A stretch of DNA of 64,000 nt, taken from NCBI RefSeq assembly GCF_042684585.1, contig NZ_JBHULS010000001.1:620001-684000 (forward strand), given 5' to 3'. This DNA is from Algorimicrobium sediminis. GTDB lineage: Bacteria > Bacteroidota > Bacteroidia > Flavobacteriales > Flavobacteriaceae. This document shows positions 1-9,135 of the stretch, piece by piece. The position numbers and the translations under genes were made by a program. Under the pieces are notes generated by a model. It made no database searches. It saw only the letters and a program-made list of their open reading frames with translations, and was not told where the DNA came from. The stretch's first letter is position 1; each line of letters begins with the position of its first letter.

Positions 1-1027
1 CAAAAATATTGTGGTACGACGGATTTTGGTACGTTTCTGGCCAATCGGTAACCGACCAATTTTCGTAGGGTTTTTCTGTATAATCGGCGTCTACAATCAT
101 AAATCCGTTAAAAAGCTTGTTGGTAATATCTTCATTAGCTTTGTTGTAAGCCTTAAAACCGTGACCAGAAAATGCGGGAATAAGCATAGCAAAATCGAAC
201 GACTCTGTTTTGTATGCGCCATCTAAATTTTCGTAGTAAGCCAGACCATCTTCAATTTTATACACGCCGGCCCCTGTAATCCAATTAATATTTCGGTCTT
301 CAAAAATCATTTCAATCATTTCATGAGATTTCATTGTCATGCCTTTATAGCTTAAAAGCATGCCATCCATCCCAAAGTCGCCTAATTTATATTCGTTAGA
401 GAGCCATGTAATCGTGGCCATGTCTCTAATCCCATATTTTTCTAATTCTTTTTCAACATTCAGAATGTATTCAAAAGCGGCACCCTGGCAGGTAGACTTT
501 GCGTGCCCTGTACCAATAAGTATTTTAGCTTTTTTGCCTGCCTTCATTTCTTGAATTAATTGGTGTAAGCCTTGCCAAGCGTGGTCTGCATGGGTGTAGG
601 TACATACAGAGTAGACTTTGTTTTTTCCAGGTATGAGACCACTAGTGGCTTCAAAATTTAATTTAGGGCCGGTAGCGTTAATAAGATAATCGTAAGTTAC
701 TTTTTCCTGTTGTCCTTTTTTTTGGGGTTCCACATATGCGACTAGCACATAAGGTTTTGTTTCTTGGGCGTCGCCCTCTGGATGAAAAGTTAAGGCTTTG
801 GCCTGTTTAAAAGTAATCCCCTTTTTTTTATAAACCGGCGCCAACGGAAATAAAATTTGTTTGGAAGACATTCTGCCAATTCCCACCCAAATATTTGAGG
901 GAATCCATTGGTAGTTACTATTTGGCGAAACCACCACAATTTCATGTTTTTTTGATAATTTTCTGCGCAGGTGCGAGGCTGCCACATGGCCAGAAATACC
1001 TGCCCCAAGAACTACTATTTTAGCCAT
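1..1027 (-). CDS. FAD/NAD(P)-binding oxidoreductase, sulfide:quinone oxidoreductase-like (partial)
   Basis: The frame is open from an ATG at 1027 (minus) to the window edge, giving 342 residues without the C-terminus. An FAD-binding Rossmann motif GAGISG lies at residues 8-13. A segment TGHAKSTCQG near residue 180 carries a cysteine where sulfide:quinone oxidoreductases and flavocytochrome c flavoproteins have a redox cysteine. By family the enzyme passes electrons from sulfide or a related donor to the quinone pool at the inner membrane face. The substrate is inferred: NADH dehydrogenase-II-like or other disulfide-reductase-fold enzymes are alternatives, and the missing C-terminus would hold the second diagnostic cysteine. 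Two palindromes lie upstream of the start. Confidence 0.75.
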   Translation of the reverse strand, partial: MAKIVVLGAGISGHVAASHLRRKLSKKHEIVVVSPNSNYQWIPSNIWVGIGRMSSKQILFPLAPVYKKKGITFKQAKALTFHPEGDAQETKPYVLVAYVEPQKKGQQEKVTYDYLINATGPKLNFEATSGLIPGKNKVYSVCTYTHADHAWQGLHQLIQEMKAGKKAKILIGTGHAKSTCQGAAFEYILNVEKELEKYGIRDMATITWLSNEYKLGDFGMDGMLLSYKGMTMKSHEMIEMIFEDRNINWITGAGVYKIEDGLAYYENLDGAYKTESFDFAMLIPAFSGHGFKAYNKANEDITNKLFNGFMIVDADYTEKPYENWSVTDWPETYQNPSYHNIF

Positions 1028-1092
1028 TTTTTTTAAATTAAAAGTGTGGTTAATTGCTTAGATTAAATACCCGCGTTGCTGTAAATTTGAAC

Positions 1093-1124
1093 TTACAAAG
1101 CAGTCTATAATGTATGCTTTGTAA
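1093..1124. promoter_or_regulatory. 10-bp inverted repeat upstream of SQR-like gene
   Basis: Arms TTACAAAGCA (1093-1102) and TGCTTTGTAA (1115-1124) are perfectly complementary with a 12-nt spacer. The site is 66 bp upstream of the flavoprotein start at 1027. It could be an operator or a 5'-leader hairpin; there is no T-run on either side that would make it a terminator. Confidence 0.4.
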
Positions 1125-1151
1125 AACTGCCTAATTAAATTAAAGTTTACA

Positions 1152-1165
1152 GTAACTTTTGTTAC
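1152..1165. promoter_or_regulatory. GTAAC-N4-GTTAC palindrome, possible Crp/Fnr-type operator
   Basis: GTAAC (1152-1156) and GTTAC (1161-1165) form a perfect dyad with a 4-bp spacer, a geometry like Crp/Fnr-family sites. It lies 125 bp upstream of the SQR-like gene start. The assignment to a regulator is inference. Confidence 0.3.
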
Positions 1166-1269
1166 AGAAAGAAATACAGACGGTTAGCTTAATTATAGAG
1201 TTGTGTAGAATGATATAAAACTGGAAAAGTGTTATCAAGCTTACGCCTTGAATACAACTCAAAAGAGAA

Positions 1270-1917
1270 TTAGAATAAAGTTAGTAATGTGGTAACAATT
1301 TTACCTTTATTGTTTGGTAAGTGAGTTGTTACAAGCGTTGTTTGGTCTACTATGGGTAAATTAAACGGAGCTTGTGCTATGTCCAAACCACTTTGTTTTT
1401 TTAAGCGAATACCTTGGCCTGAAATAATATCTTTATTGGCTGTAAATTGGCCGGAAGGCACGTGCTCTGTTAGCAGAACATATTTAAACACGCCTAGTTT
1501 GTTAACTATTTGTTTCACTTCTTTATTATTTAAATGCTGAAGCACTTGCCGAATTATTGCGCAATCTGCAATAGGAAGCGGATCTGTTGCTATGTTTAAA
1601 CATGTAAATTCAAGGTTGTTAAACCGAAATCGTTGTTGGTTGTAGGTAATTAATTCTGGAACAATATCTGTAGCGTGATAGTGGTTGGTGTATGGAACCA
1701 ATTGTTTCCCTATATTAAAATCGCCACAACCCAAATCGCAAACGGTTAAGGGGTTTTGGAAACTTAAAAGAAAGTTTTTTACGGCTTTTATATATGGATT
1801 TATAATATCGGGATTGTGCGAGCCGTCTCCAGAGTAAAAAGGCGTTTGGTTTGTACCCCAAAGATGTTGCTCATAAATTTGTTTCATTGCATCTTTGGTA
1901 GGCCAAGCTTTTTTCAT
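1270..1917 (-). CDS. Class I SAM-dependent methyltransferase
   Basis: A 215-residue protein with a clear SAM-binding motif I (CDLGCGDFNIG) near residues 60-70, followed by an acidic motif II region (HATDIVPE) and a post-I segment ending in 'CAIIRQVLQHL', as in small-molecule or protein methyltransferases of the methyltransf_25/31 type. The substrate cannot be deduced. It stands alone, transcribed toward the SQR-like gene and separated from it by about 240 bp that contain two palindromes. The start at 1917 (ATG, MKKAWPTKD) is the only sensible one; no signal peptide or membrane segment is seen, so it is probably cytoplasmic. Confidence 0.7.
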   Translation of the reverse strand: MKKAWPTKDAMKQIYEQHLWGTNQTPFYSGDGSHNPDIINPYIKAVKNFLLSFQNPLTVCDLGCGDFNIGKQLVPYTNHYHATDIVPELITYNQQRFRFNNLEFTCLNIATDPLPIADCAIIRQVLQHLNNKEVKQIVNKLGVFKYVLLTEHVPSGQFTANKDIISGQGIRLKKQSGLDIAQAPFNLPIVDQTTLVTTHLPNNKGKIVTTLLTLF

Positions 1918-2119
1918 TGTATGTAAAGGTTAGTAAGTATTATTTTTAGCTCTTTTAGCAGGATTATTAATTAATTGAAGTAAAAGCGTTTTTACATATG
2001 CCTTCAAATTAAAAACTAAATGTTGTTAAAAAAAATTTCCTTATTTTTGAAGCAGATTTCATATTCCTAAATAATTGTAGTAATAATCTTTACCCCAAAT
2101 TTACACTTAAATTGTACTT

Positions 2120-2692
2120 ATGAAGCACGAGTTGTCTAACATGATGTGTTTAGATATTTATTTATCTTCTTTATCTGCCCACGAATATAAACGGATTCAC
2201 CCAGAACTACAACCTGTAAACACGCAAAATACAGGGCTAATTAGCTGGGATATTATTAGCGATTCTTACACTAAAAAATTAGAAAATTTAAGACTAGCAT
2301 GCGATAAGGAAAAAGTAAAAGCCTTTGCTAGAAAAGCGCGGTGGGAAAACAAATTAGACGCTATTTTTAAAAATGAAACGTTCGAAGCGATTATAATAAC
2401 CAATTTAGAGCAAAAAATTTTATGGGTTAACTCCGGTTTTACAACCATGACGGGTTACACCAAAAAGGATGCTTTAAACAAAACACCAAATTTTTTACAA
2501 GGGCAACAAACGTCTAAAGAGACCAAGAAAAACATTCGTAAAAATTTAAATAATTTAAAACCCTTCACCGAAATAGTTACCAATTACCGAAAGGATAAAT
2601 CCACCTATGCCTGCGAGGTTAAAATTTTTCCAATGTATAACGCTTTGGGTGTTACACACTTTCTGGCCTTGGAAAAACAAGTAGGGCAGTAG
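2120..2692 (+). CDS. PAS-domain protein resembling a LOV sensor without the photoactive cysteine
   Basis: A 190-residue protein. The first about 85 residues are helical and unassigned. The second half is a single PAS domain ('AIIITNLEQKILWVNSGF' and 'MTGYTKKDAL') that keeps LOV-like features: FLQG at residues 125-128, then an ETKKNIR helix. The position that holds the flavin-adduct cysteine in LOV (GxNCRFLQ) is proline here (T122-P123-N124-F125). It could bind flavin without forming an adduct, or another ligand. There is no kinase, GGDEF or HTH output domain, so it would act through partners. It is not in an operon; the 3' flank is a long gene-free stretch. Confidence 0.65.
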   Translation: MKHELSNMMCLDIYLSSLSAHEYKRIHPELQPVNTQNTGLISWDIISDSYTKKLENLRLACDKEKVKAFARKARWENKLDAIFKNETFEAIIITNLEQKILWVNSGFTTMTGYTKKDALNKTPNFLQGQQTSKETKKNIRKNLNNLKPFTEIVTNYRKDKSTYACEVKIFPMYNALGVTHFLALEKQVGQ

Positions 2693-3229
2693 GTCTGCAA
2701 TTTCCAGAATCAAAAAAAAATACAACAATTAACGTCGTCTTTTTTAAAAACACCCTATCAGTTTGTTTGTTGCCATACTAGCTAAAACAACTTGTGCGCA
2801 AAACAAGCTGTGTATGCTTAAAACAATAGTAATAATGGGATTCTAGAAGTACCTTTGCTAAAACTTAATTTACCTTGGTTTAACAAAAAAGACCGCACTA
2901 CCGTATTGAAAGGCAGGTCCTGTTTGTTTAAAAATAATGCAGCACCATTAAAAGTGGGGTATAAAGCTGAAAAATAATTACGAACCAGATTTAAAAGCCA
3001 TTCCTTTTTATTTCAGGAGTTTATGTTAACTGTGTCTAATTAGTAGCTTTAGCTTTAAGTATGTTTAGTTAAGGTATGTACAACCTAGATAACTAAAATA
3101 AAAGTAATTTGTTTTTTTAGTTACCTAACCAATTTTTTTTAACCTTTGTTTAATAGTAAGGCGCGACCTCCGTGTTAACTTAAAAATAGGTACAAGCCAA
3201 CAGATACTTTATAAATTTTAGTAAATACA
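2693..3229. other. Long intergenic stretch with a coding-like remnant
   Basis: No complete gene or terminator was recognised. A 51-codon frame open from 2822 to 2977 (+) has amino-acid-like composition ('LLKLNLPWFNKKDRTT') but no ATG and no recognised family. It may be a decayed gene end. The remainder is AT-rich with poly-T tracts near 3110-3140. Confidence 0.3.
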
Positions 3230-4348
3230 ATGCATATTTGTTTAAACAGTTCAAAAAAAAATACAAAATCCTTTAAAGTACTTCTAGGCTTTGTACTGCT
3301 ATTTTCTGGCAATATATGGCTTTATGCACAGCAAGCAAACACCAATAATGGTCCTGCAACCTTGCGGGTTGGTGTAGCTGGAATAGAGCCGTTTGTTTAT
3401 AGTAATTCGGTGTCTGGTATTGCTGAAGATATTTGGAACGCGATTGCCGAAAACAAATCGTGGAATTATAAGTATATAGACTATCCAAATATAAATGCTG
3501 CTTTGGAAGCTTTGCAGCAAGGCGAGTTGGATGTAGTAGCCGGGCCTATAAGTATTACCTCCAAACGTTTGGAGCACATGCAGTTTTCGCAGCCTTTTTT
3601 TAATTCTAGTATTTCCATTATATCCAGAACGGATAATTTGAGTTTTTGGGAAAAAATAAGACCTTTTTTTAAAGTAAAATTCTTTGTAGCTATTGGTGTT
3701 TTTTTAATTATTCTAGCTATTGTAGGAACCCTATTTTGGTTAGCTGAAAGACATAAATCGCCAGACCAATTTTCTAAAAATCCCATTCAGGGTATTGGTG
3801 CCGGTATGTGGTTGGCTGTGGTAACCATGAGCACTACAGGCTATGGCGATAAGGCACCAATAACCTTGCTAGGTAGAATAATAGCGGGCAGCTGGATGGT
3901 AATTTCCATTATTTTTGCGACTTCTATGGTTGCTGGTATTGCTAGCACCTTAACGTTAGCTACCATTAGTTCTGCTACGGTTGCTAATATAGAGGAACTA
4001 TCTGGAGCGCGTGCGGCTACTATAGCGCATTCGCCCTCCGAGGACTTTTTGTTAAAAGAAAACGTGCAAGTTGTTGGGGTTGATAATTTAAGTGAAGCCA
4101 TTCAAAAGTTATTAAATAAAGACGTGCAAGCCGTGGTATACGACCGACCATTACTGCTGTATTACATAAAAAACAACCGCCACGATAATTTATATATTAG
4201 CAAAGCGGAATACTACAAACAAGGATACGGATTTGCCTTTCCTTTGCAGTCAAGTTTGGTTTTAGATGTAAACCGCGAATTACTAAAATTAGCTGAAAAT
4301 CAAGAAATAACCGAAATTATTCACAGGTATATTGAAAAAGACGAGTAG
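3230..4348 (+). CDS. Prokaryotic ionotropic glutamate receptor-like K+ channel (GluR0 type)
   Basis: A 372-residue protein with the order: signal segment (about 17-34), ligand-binding lobe S1 (about 45-135, 'LRVGVAGIEPFVY', 'LDVVAGPISIT'), first membrane helix (about 147-170), pore loop with the K+ selectivity filter TTGYGD at 202-207, second membrane helix (about 213-240), then ligand-binding lobe S2 (to residue 372). This is the GluR0 architecture: a periplasmic SBP-3 clamshell split by a two-helix potassium pore. By family it opens a K+ pathway on binding an amino acid or similar solute; the ligand is unknown. It is followed by a DUF3124 lipoprotein gene in the same direction 58 bp downstream, which may be a partner. 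Confidence 0.85.
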   Translation: MHICLNSSKKNTKSFKVLLGFVLLFSGNIWLYAQQANTNNGPATLRVGVAGIEPFVYSNSVSGIAEDIWNAIAENKSWNYKYIDYPNINAALEALQQGELDVVAGPISITSKRLEHMQFSQPFFNSSISIISRTDNLSFWEKIRPFFKVKFFVAIGVFLIILAIVGTLFWLAERHKSPDQFSKNPIQGIGAGMWLAVVTMSTTGYGDKAPITLLGRIIAGSWMVISIIFATSMVAGIASTLTLATISSATVANIEELSGARAATIAHSPSEDFLLKENVQVVGVDNLSEAIQKLLNKDVQAVVYDRPLLLYYIKNNRHDNLYISKAEYYKQGYGFAFPLQSSLVLDVNRELLKLAENQEITEIIHRYIEKDE

Positions 4349-4406
4349 TAATAAAGCTGGCTAGCGCGAAGTTATTTGTATCTTGTAAGCTGTTAAAATT
4401 GTTATT

Positions 4407-4919
4407 ATGATACGTAGGTTTTATTATTTATTTTTTGTGAGTAGTTTGTTCTTGGCTTGCCATAAAACCCCAGAAACAGATACCTATAACAGCACAAATT
4501 GGTCTGATAGATATTTAAAGCCACACTCAAAAAACACTTGGGCGTATGGCAAAACCTATCTGTCTATTTATTCCCAAATTTACAGTATGTCGCAACATAA
4601 AACTCATAATTTAACAGCCATGGCAAGTATGCGAAACATTAGCGATACGGATACTTTATATATTTTAAGTGCAAAATATTACGACTCGCACGGACAACTA
4701 ATTCGTACATTTTTTAACGAACCAATTTATTTGGCACCTCTAGAAACTACCGAGGCTATTATTGAAGAATTTGATGACAGTGGTGGTACGGGATCTAATT
4801 TTATTTTCGAATGGCAAAAACCGGCAAACGCCCCCGATCCTTTATTTGAAGGCATAATGAACTCCACCCTTGGCCAGCAAGGTTTGTCGTTTACAACAAC
4901 AGGTGTGCGCATGAAATAA
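4407..4919 (+). CDS. DUF3124-family lipoprotein
   Basis: A 170-residue protein. The N-terminus is a lipoprotein signal (hydrophobic stretch ending LFLAC, Cys at about 17), so it is probably anchored in the periplasm or outer membrane. The body matches the DUF3124 pattern: 'YLSIYSQIYS', 'ASMRNISDTDTLYI', 'YYDSHGQLIR', 'LAPLETTEAIIEE', 'GGTGSNFIFEW' and 'GQQGLSFTTTG'. No biochemical role is established for the family as far as I know. It lies 58 bp after the glutamate-receptor-like channel on the same strand, so co-transcription is likely and an accessory role for that channel is a reasonable guess only. Confidence 0.7.
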   Translation: MIRRFYYLFFVSSLFLACHKTPETDTYNSTNWSDRYLKPHSKNTWAYGKTYLSIYSQIYSMSQHKTHNLTAMASMRNISDTDTLYILSAKYYDSHGQLIRTFFNEPIYLAPLETTEAIIEEFDDSGGTGSNFIFEWQKPANAPDPLFEGIMNSTLGQQGLSFTTTGVRMK

Positions 4920-4947
4920 ATTATTTGTTAGAAGCCAGCCAAACGGC

Positions 4948-6306
4948 CTATTTTTTACGACGCTTATTGTAGTTTTTGTCGCCGCGCGTTTTTGGTTTCT
5001 TGTATTTAGCCGCAATTTTAAATTTATACGAGCCACCTAAATTTTCTTTGGTGTTTTTCGCTTTTTTCTCATGATAGGCAGGGCCTGGTTTGTCTTCATC
5101 GCGCAATTTTATCGGGTTATTACGCTCCAAAATTTTAGGACGCTCTTCCTCCAATAACTCCGTAGCTATGGTAACAGTGTCTGGTAACGAATTTACCGGA
5201 ATAACCATTTGCATAAGTGCTTCAATTTTTTCCAAAGCTTCTGTTTCACTAGGCGTATAAAACAGTAATGCCGCGCCTTTCCGTTCGGCTCTACCAGTTC
5301 TTCCTATTCTATGCATGTAGTTTTCGGGAAAGTTGGGGGTATCGAAATTTATAACATGCGATACGTTATCGATATCCAAACCGCGCGCCATAACATCTGT
5401 GGCTACTAAAATTCTATTGGTTCCTTCTCTAAATTGTTCGATGCTTCGCAAGCGATAATTTTGCGTTTTATTGGAGTGAATAACACAAAGTTCATCGCGA
5501 AAATCCTGTTCCAAGGCTTCAAAAAGTCTGTCAGCCATTTTCTTAAATGCCACAAAAATTAAAACCTTATTATAAGTGTCACGGTCCTGTAAAAGCGTTT
5601 TCAGCAAGTTAAGTTTTGTATAGTAATTGGGAACCGCATATTTGGTTTGACTAATATTTTCCAGCGGTGTTCCAGAAAGCGCAATAGAAACGCGTTTTGG
5701 TGCAATAAAAAAATCGGTTATTAAAGCGTCCACGTCCTCTGTCATGGTTGCCGAAAACATGATGTTTTGACGTCTTTCTGGTAGTATATCGAAAATATTT
5801 ATTAGCTGATGCCTAAACCCTAAATCCAACATAACATCTACCTCATCAATTACTAATTTCTGGATAGATTTAAGTTGTAAAACGCGACTAACAGCCAAGT
5901 CGTATAAGCGTCCTGGTGTGGCTACAATAATGTCTAAACCTTCGGCAACAGCTCTTTTTTGAGCGTTTATATTTACGCCGCCGTAAACGCCTAAAACACG
6001 TACATTAATATATTTGGCCAACTTTTCAATTTCATCTACAACCTGCACCACTAACTCTCTAGTTGGAACCATAATTAAAACACGCGGATTGGCTTGTTCC
6101 GAGTATTTTAAACCACGCAGTATAGGCAGCATGTAAGCAAAGGTTTTACCGGTGCCAGTTTGCGCAATACCTACAACATCGGCACCAGAGGCTACTACAT
6201 TAAATGCTTCTGCTTGTATGGGTGTTGGATGCGTAAAACCCAAATCGTCCAAGGCATTGTATAAAGGTGTTGTTAATTTTAAATCGTGAAAGGTTGTTGC
6301 GTCCAA
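4948..6306 (-). CDS. DEAD-box ATP-dependent RNA helicase
   Basis: 452 residues with all the superfamily-2 helicase motifs in order: Q motif (FTHPTPIQ), Walker A AQTGTGKT, PTREL, TPGR, motif II as DEVD instead of DEAD, SAT, then in the second RecA domain RGLD and HRIGRTGR. The C-terminal about 80 residues form a basic tail ('KYKKPKTRGDKNYNKRRKK') expected to bind RNA. It probably remodels structured RNA in ribosome assembly or mRNA decay, like RhlE/DeaD of Bacteroidetes. The gene is convergent with the DUF3124 gene (28 bp between stops) and divergent from pabB. Confidence 0.93.
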   Translation of the reverse strand: MDATTFHDLKLTTPLYNALDDLGFTHPTPIQAEAFNVVASGADVVGIAQTGTGKTFAYMLPILRGLKYSEQANPRVLIMVPTRELVVQVVDEIEKLAKYINVRVLGVYGGVNINAQKRAVAEGLDIIVATPGRLYDLAVSRVLQLKSIQKLVIDEVDVMLDLGFRHQLINIFDILPERRQNIMFSATMTEDVDALITDFFIAPKRVSIALSGTPLENISQTKYAVPNYYTKLNLLKTLLQDRDTYNKVLIFVAFKKMADRLFEALEQDFRDELCVIHSNKTQNYRLRSIEQFREGTNRILVATDVMARGLDIDNVSHVINFDTPNFPENYMHRIGRTGRAERKGAALLFYTPSETEALEKIEALMQMVIPVNSLPDTVTIATELLEEERPKILERNNPIKLRDEDKPGPAYHEKKAKNTKENLGGSYKFKIAAKYKKPKTRGDKNYNKRRKK

Positions 6307-6433
6307 GGGTTTCTATTTTAGGCTACAAAGGTAAACTTTTCTATGTTTTTAAAGGGACGGCTTATTAACTTTCTAAAAAAGTTAAAAACCCATGGTGTAT
6401 CTGGCTTTTTTATGCGGCTAAAATTTCGGAACT

Positions 6434-7777
6434 TTGTCCATATCTGAAGCCTTGAGAACATCATTTACATACCAACCAACAGATTTAAATCTGTTTAAAG
6501 CCAAATTACTGGCTTGGTCACAAACCTTTACGGAGGTTTTGTGGTTAGATTCTAATGCAGAAAGCAACCCAGAATCGGGTGCATATAGCAGTTTTGAAGC
6601 CGTTTTAGCTGTGGGCGCTTTTACAAGTATAAAAACCAATTGGGCCCAGGCGTTTAGTCAATTACAGGACTACCAAAAGGCTTGTTCGGATTGGATTTTT
6701 GGGTATCTGTCCTACGATTTAAAAAATGATACCGAGGCTCTATCATCTCATAATTTTGATGCTTTAGAATTTCCAGATCTCTATTTTTTTCAACCCAAAA
6801 AGCTCTTCTTTATTAAGGACAATCAGGTAAGTGTTCAGTATCTTAACGCGTTTAGCGCAGAATGGGAAACGGATTTAAACGCCATTCAAGCCATATCCTT
6901 ACAAGAAATAAACACAAAACAGGCGTCAGGATTAAGCATAAAGGCACGCATACCTAAAGCGGCCTATCTTACTAAAGTAAACCAGGTTTTAAATCATATT
7001 TATCGCGGCGACATTTATGAGGCCAACTTTTGTCAGGAATTTTACGCTAATAATGCCACTATAAATCCGCTGCAAACGTATAATAAACTGAATAGTATTT
7101 CCAAGCCACCCTTTGCTGCCTTTTTAAAAATGGCAGATAAGTATGCGCTTTGTGCCTCGCCGGAACGTTATTTAAAAAAGTATGGAAATACTGTTGTGTC
7201 GCAACCCATAAAAGGAACTGCCAAACGTTCTAAAGATAAAGAAACAGATTTGGCTTTAAAACAGACCCTAGCTACCGACGCCAAAGAACGCAGTGAAAAT
7301 ATTATGATTGTAGATTTGGTCCGGAATGATTTGTCCAAAACAGCGGTAAAAGGCAGTGTAACCGTTTCCGAACTTTGTAAAGTTTACGCCTTTAAACAGG
7401 TACATCAAATGATTTCAACCATAACAAGCAGGGTACCTAAAAATACATGCCCATCCAATGTTATTAAAACTACGTTCCCAATGGGAAGCATGACGGGCGC
7501 ACCAAAAATATCTGCTATGCGTATTATTGAGGCAACCGAAGAAACCAAACGCGGCTTATATTCTGGTGCCATTGGCTACATATCCCCACAAGGCGATTTT
7601 GATTTTAATGTGGTTATTAGGAGTATTTTGTACAATCACTCAAAAAAATATGTATCATTTTCTGTTGGAAGTGCTATAACAGCAAAAAGCACGGCAGAAA
7701 AAGAATATAACGAGTGCTTGCTTAAAGCGAAAGCCATGCGACAGGTTTTAGAACAACCTAACAACGCAGATACCTAA
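6434..7777 (+). CDS. pabB: Aminodeoxychorismate synthase component I
   Basis: 447 residues of the chorismate-binding fold. The N-terminal about 140 residues are the divergent TrpE/PabB N-domain, and the catalytic domain shows 'QPIKGTAKRS', 'IVDLVRNDLS', 'TFPMGSMTGAPKISAMRIIE' and 'YSGAIGY'. It adds amide nitrogen to chorismate to make 4-amino-4-deoxychorismate for folate, with a glutamine amidotransferase (PabA/TrpG) not present in the window. The short N-domain and the lack of a trp cluster favour PabB over TrpE. The next gene, tilS, starts 41 bp downstream on the same strand, so a pabB-tilS-dsbD transcript is likely. Confidence 0.88.
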   Translation: MSISEALRTSFTYQPTDLNLFKAKLLAWSQTFTEVLWLDSNAESNPESGAYSSFEAVLAVGAFTSIKTNWAQAFSQLQDYQKACSDWIFGYLSYDLKNDTEALSSHNFDALEFPDLYFFQPKKLFFIKDNQVSVQYLNAFSAEWETDLNAIQAISLQEINTKQASGLSIKARIPKAAYLTKVNQVLNHIYRGDIYEANFCQEFYANNATINPLQTYNKLNSISKPPFAAFLKMADKYALCASPERYLKKYGNTVVSQPIKGTAKRSKDKETDLALKQTLATDAKERSENIMIVDLVRNDLSKTAVKGSVTVSELCKVYAFKQVHQMISTITSRVPKNTCPSNVIKTTFPMGSMTGAPKISAMRIIEATEETKRGLYSGAIGYISPQGDFDFNVVIRSILYNHSKKYVSFSVGSAITAKSTAEKEYNECLLKAKAMRQVLEQPNNADT

Positions 7778-7818
7778 AGCTTGCAAAACCAACAAAATAA
7801 ACACTATAGGTAATTTAT

Positions 7819-9135
7819 ATGACACAAAAGCATTTTGAAACTCACCTAGCACAAAAGCTACCTTTTTTACGTAAAAGTAGCCTACTAATTGCTGTTTCAG
7901 GGGGTATGGATAGTGTTGTACTTACCCAATTGTGTTATAACATGAAGTTGAACATAACACTGGCTCATTGTAATTTTAAGCTGCGTGGTGCCGAAAGTGA
8001 CGCTGATGCAGCATTTGTGAAAACATTAGCCAATAATTTAGGTGTTCAATTGCACACAAAATCTTTTCATACCAAAGCGTATGCTACTCAAACAAAAATG
8101 TCTATTCAAATGGCTGCCCGAGCGTTGCGGTATAATTGGTTTCAAGAGTTATTAAAGGCGGGACCTTACCAATACTTGGCTACCGCACATCACGCCGATG
8201 ATAATCTAGAAACATTTTTCATTAACTTTATGCGGGGCACCGGGTTAGAAGGCTTAACGGGTATTCCAGAAGTACATACTAACGTAGTTCGCCCATTGTT
8301 GCCGTTTTCGCAAAAAGAGTTGTTGCATTTTGCAAAACAAGAAAAACTAACTTGGCGTAACGATAGCAGTAATGCCATAACAAAATACTTGCGTAATAAA
8401 TTACGGCATGACGTTATTCCTATTCTAAAAGGCATAAATCCGCAATTACTTCAAAATTTTCAAAAAACACAAGCACATTTGCAGGATGCAAACCTTGTAA
8501 TTCAAGATGCTTTAGAAAAAGTAGAAGAAGCTGTAGTAACAACAAAAGAAGACTCGCGGTATTTTAATATCGACAACTTAAACGCCTTATCCAATCCTAA
8601 AGTGTACTTATACTATTTACTTAAAGGCTTTCATTTTACGGAATGGGACGACGTTTACAGTTTGTTACACGCACAGTCTGGAAAATTTGTAGTTTCCAAA
8701 ACCCACCGCTTGGTAAAAGATAGAGCCCATTTAATTTTAACCAAGCTCCCTGAAAATAAGTCCTTTTCCGAATTTATATGGGAAGAAAACCAATCGCAAA
8801 TTACCGGGCCTTTTGGCACCATAACAGCCCAACCGGTCTCCGAAATTACAGAAACATCTAAAACCTGCATTTTTGTTAATAAAGATTTGTTAAAATACCC
8901 CTTAACTATTAAACCATTTGAAAAAGGAGCCTATTTTTACCCTTTTGGAATGACAGGTAAAAAGAAACTAAGTAAGTTTTTTAAAGATGAAAAATTAAGC
9001 CTTCCAGAAAAAGAAAATATTTGGTTACTGTACGCAAATAACAAACTTGTTTGGATAATTGGTTTGCGTGCCGATAACCGTTTTAGAGTAACAGATAACA
9101 ACAAATCTATTATAAAATTTTGCATAAAAAAATGA
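7819..9135 (+). CDS. tilS: tRNA(Ile)-lysidine synthase
   Basis: 438 residues. The PP-loop SGGMDS near residues 29-34 starts the N-type ATP pyrophosphatase domain, with further family motifs 'LAHCNFKLRG' and 'ATAHHADDNLETFFINFMRGTG'. The C-terminal part ('FYPFGMTGKKKLSKFFKDEK') is the tRNA-binding TilS-C domain. It converts the wobble cytidine of the CAU anticodon of minor tRNA-Ile to lysidine, an essential step for reading AUA. The stop codon overlaps the next start (ATGA at 9132-9135), so dsbD translation is probably coupled to it. Confidence 0.95.
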   Translation: MTQKHFETHLAQKLPFLRKSSLLIAVSGGMDSVVLTQLCYNMKLNITLAHCNFKLRGAESDADAAFVKTLANNLGVQLHTKSFHTKAYATQTKMSIQMAARALRYNWFQELLKAGPYQYLATAHHADDNLETFFINFMRGTGLEGLTGIPEVHTNVVRPLLPFSQKELLHFAKQEKLTWRNDSSNAITKYLRNKLRHDVIPILKGINPQLLQNFQKTQAHLQDANLVIQDALEKVEEAVVTTKEDSRYFNIDNLNALSNPKVYLYYLLKGFHFTEWDDVYSLLHAQSGKFVVSKTHRLVKDRAHLILTKLPENKSFSEFIWEENQSQITGPFGTITAQPVSEITETSKTCIFVNKDLLKYPLTIKPFEKGAYFYPFGMTGKKKLSKFFKDEKLSLPEKENIWLLYANNKLVWIIGLRADNRFRVTDNNKSIIKFCIKK

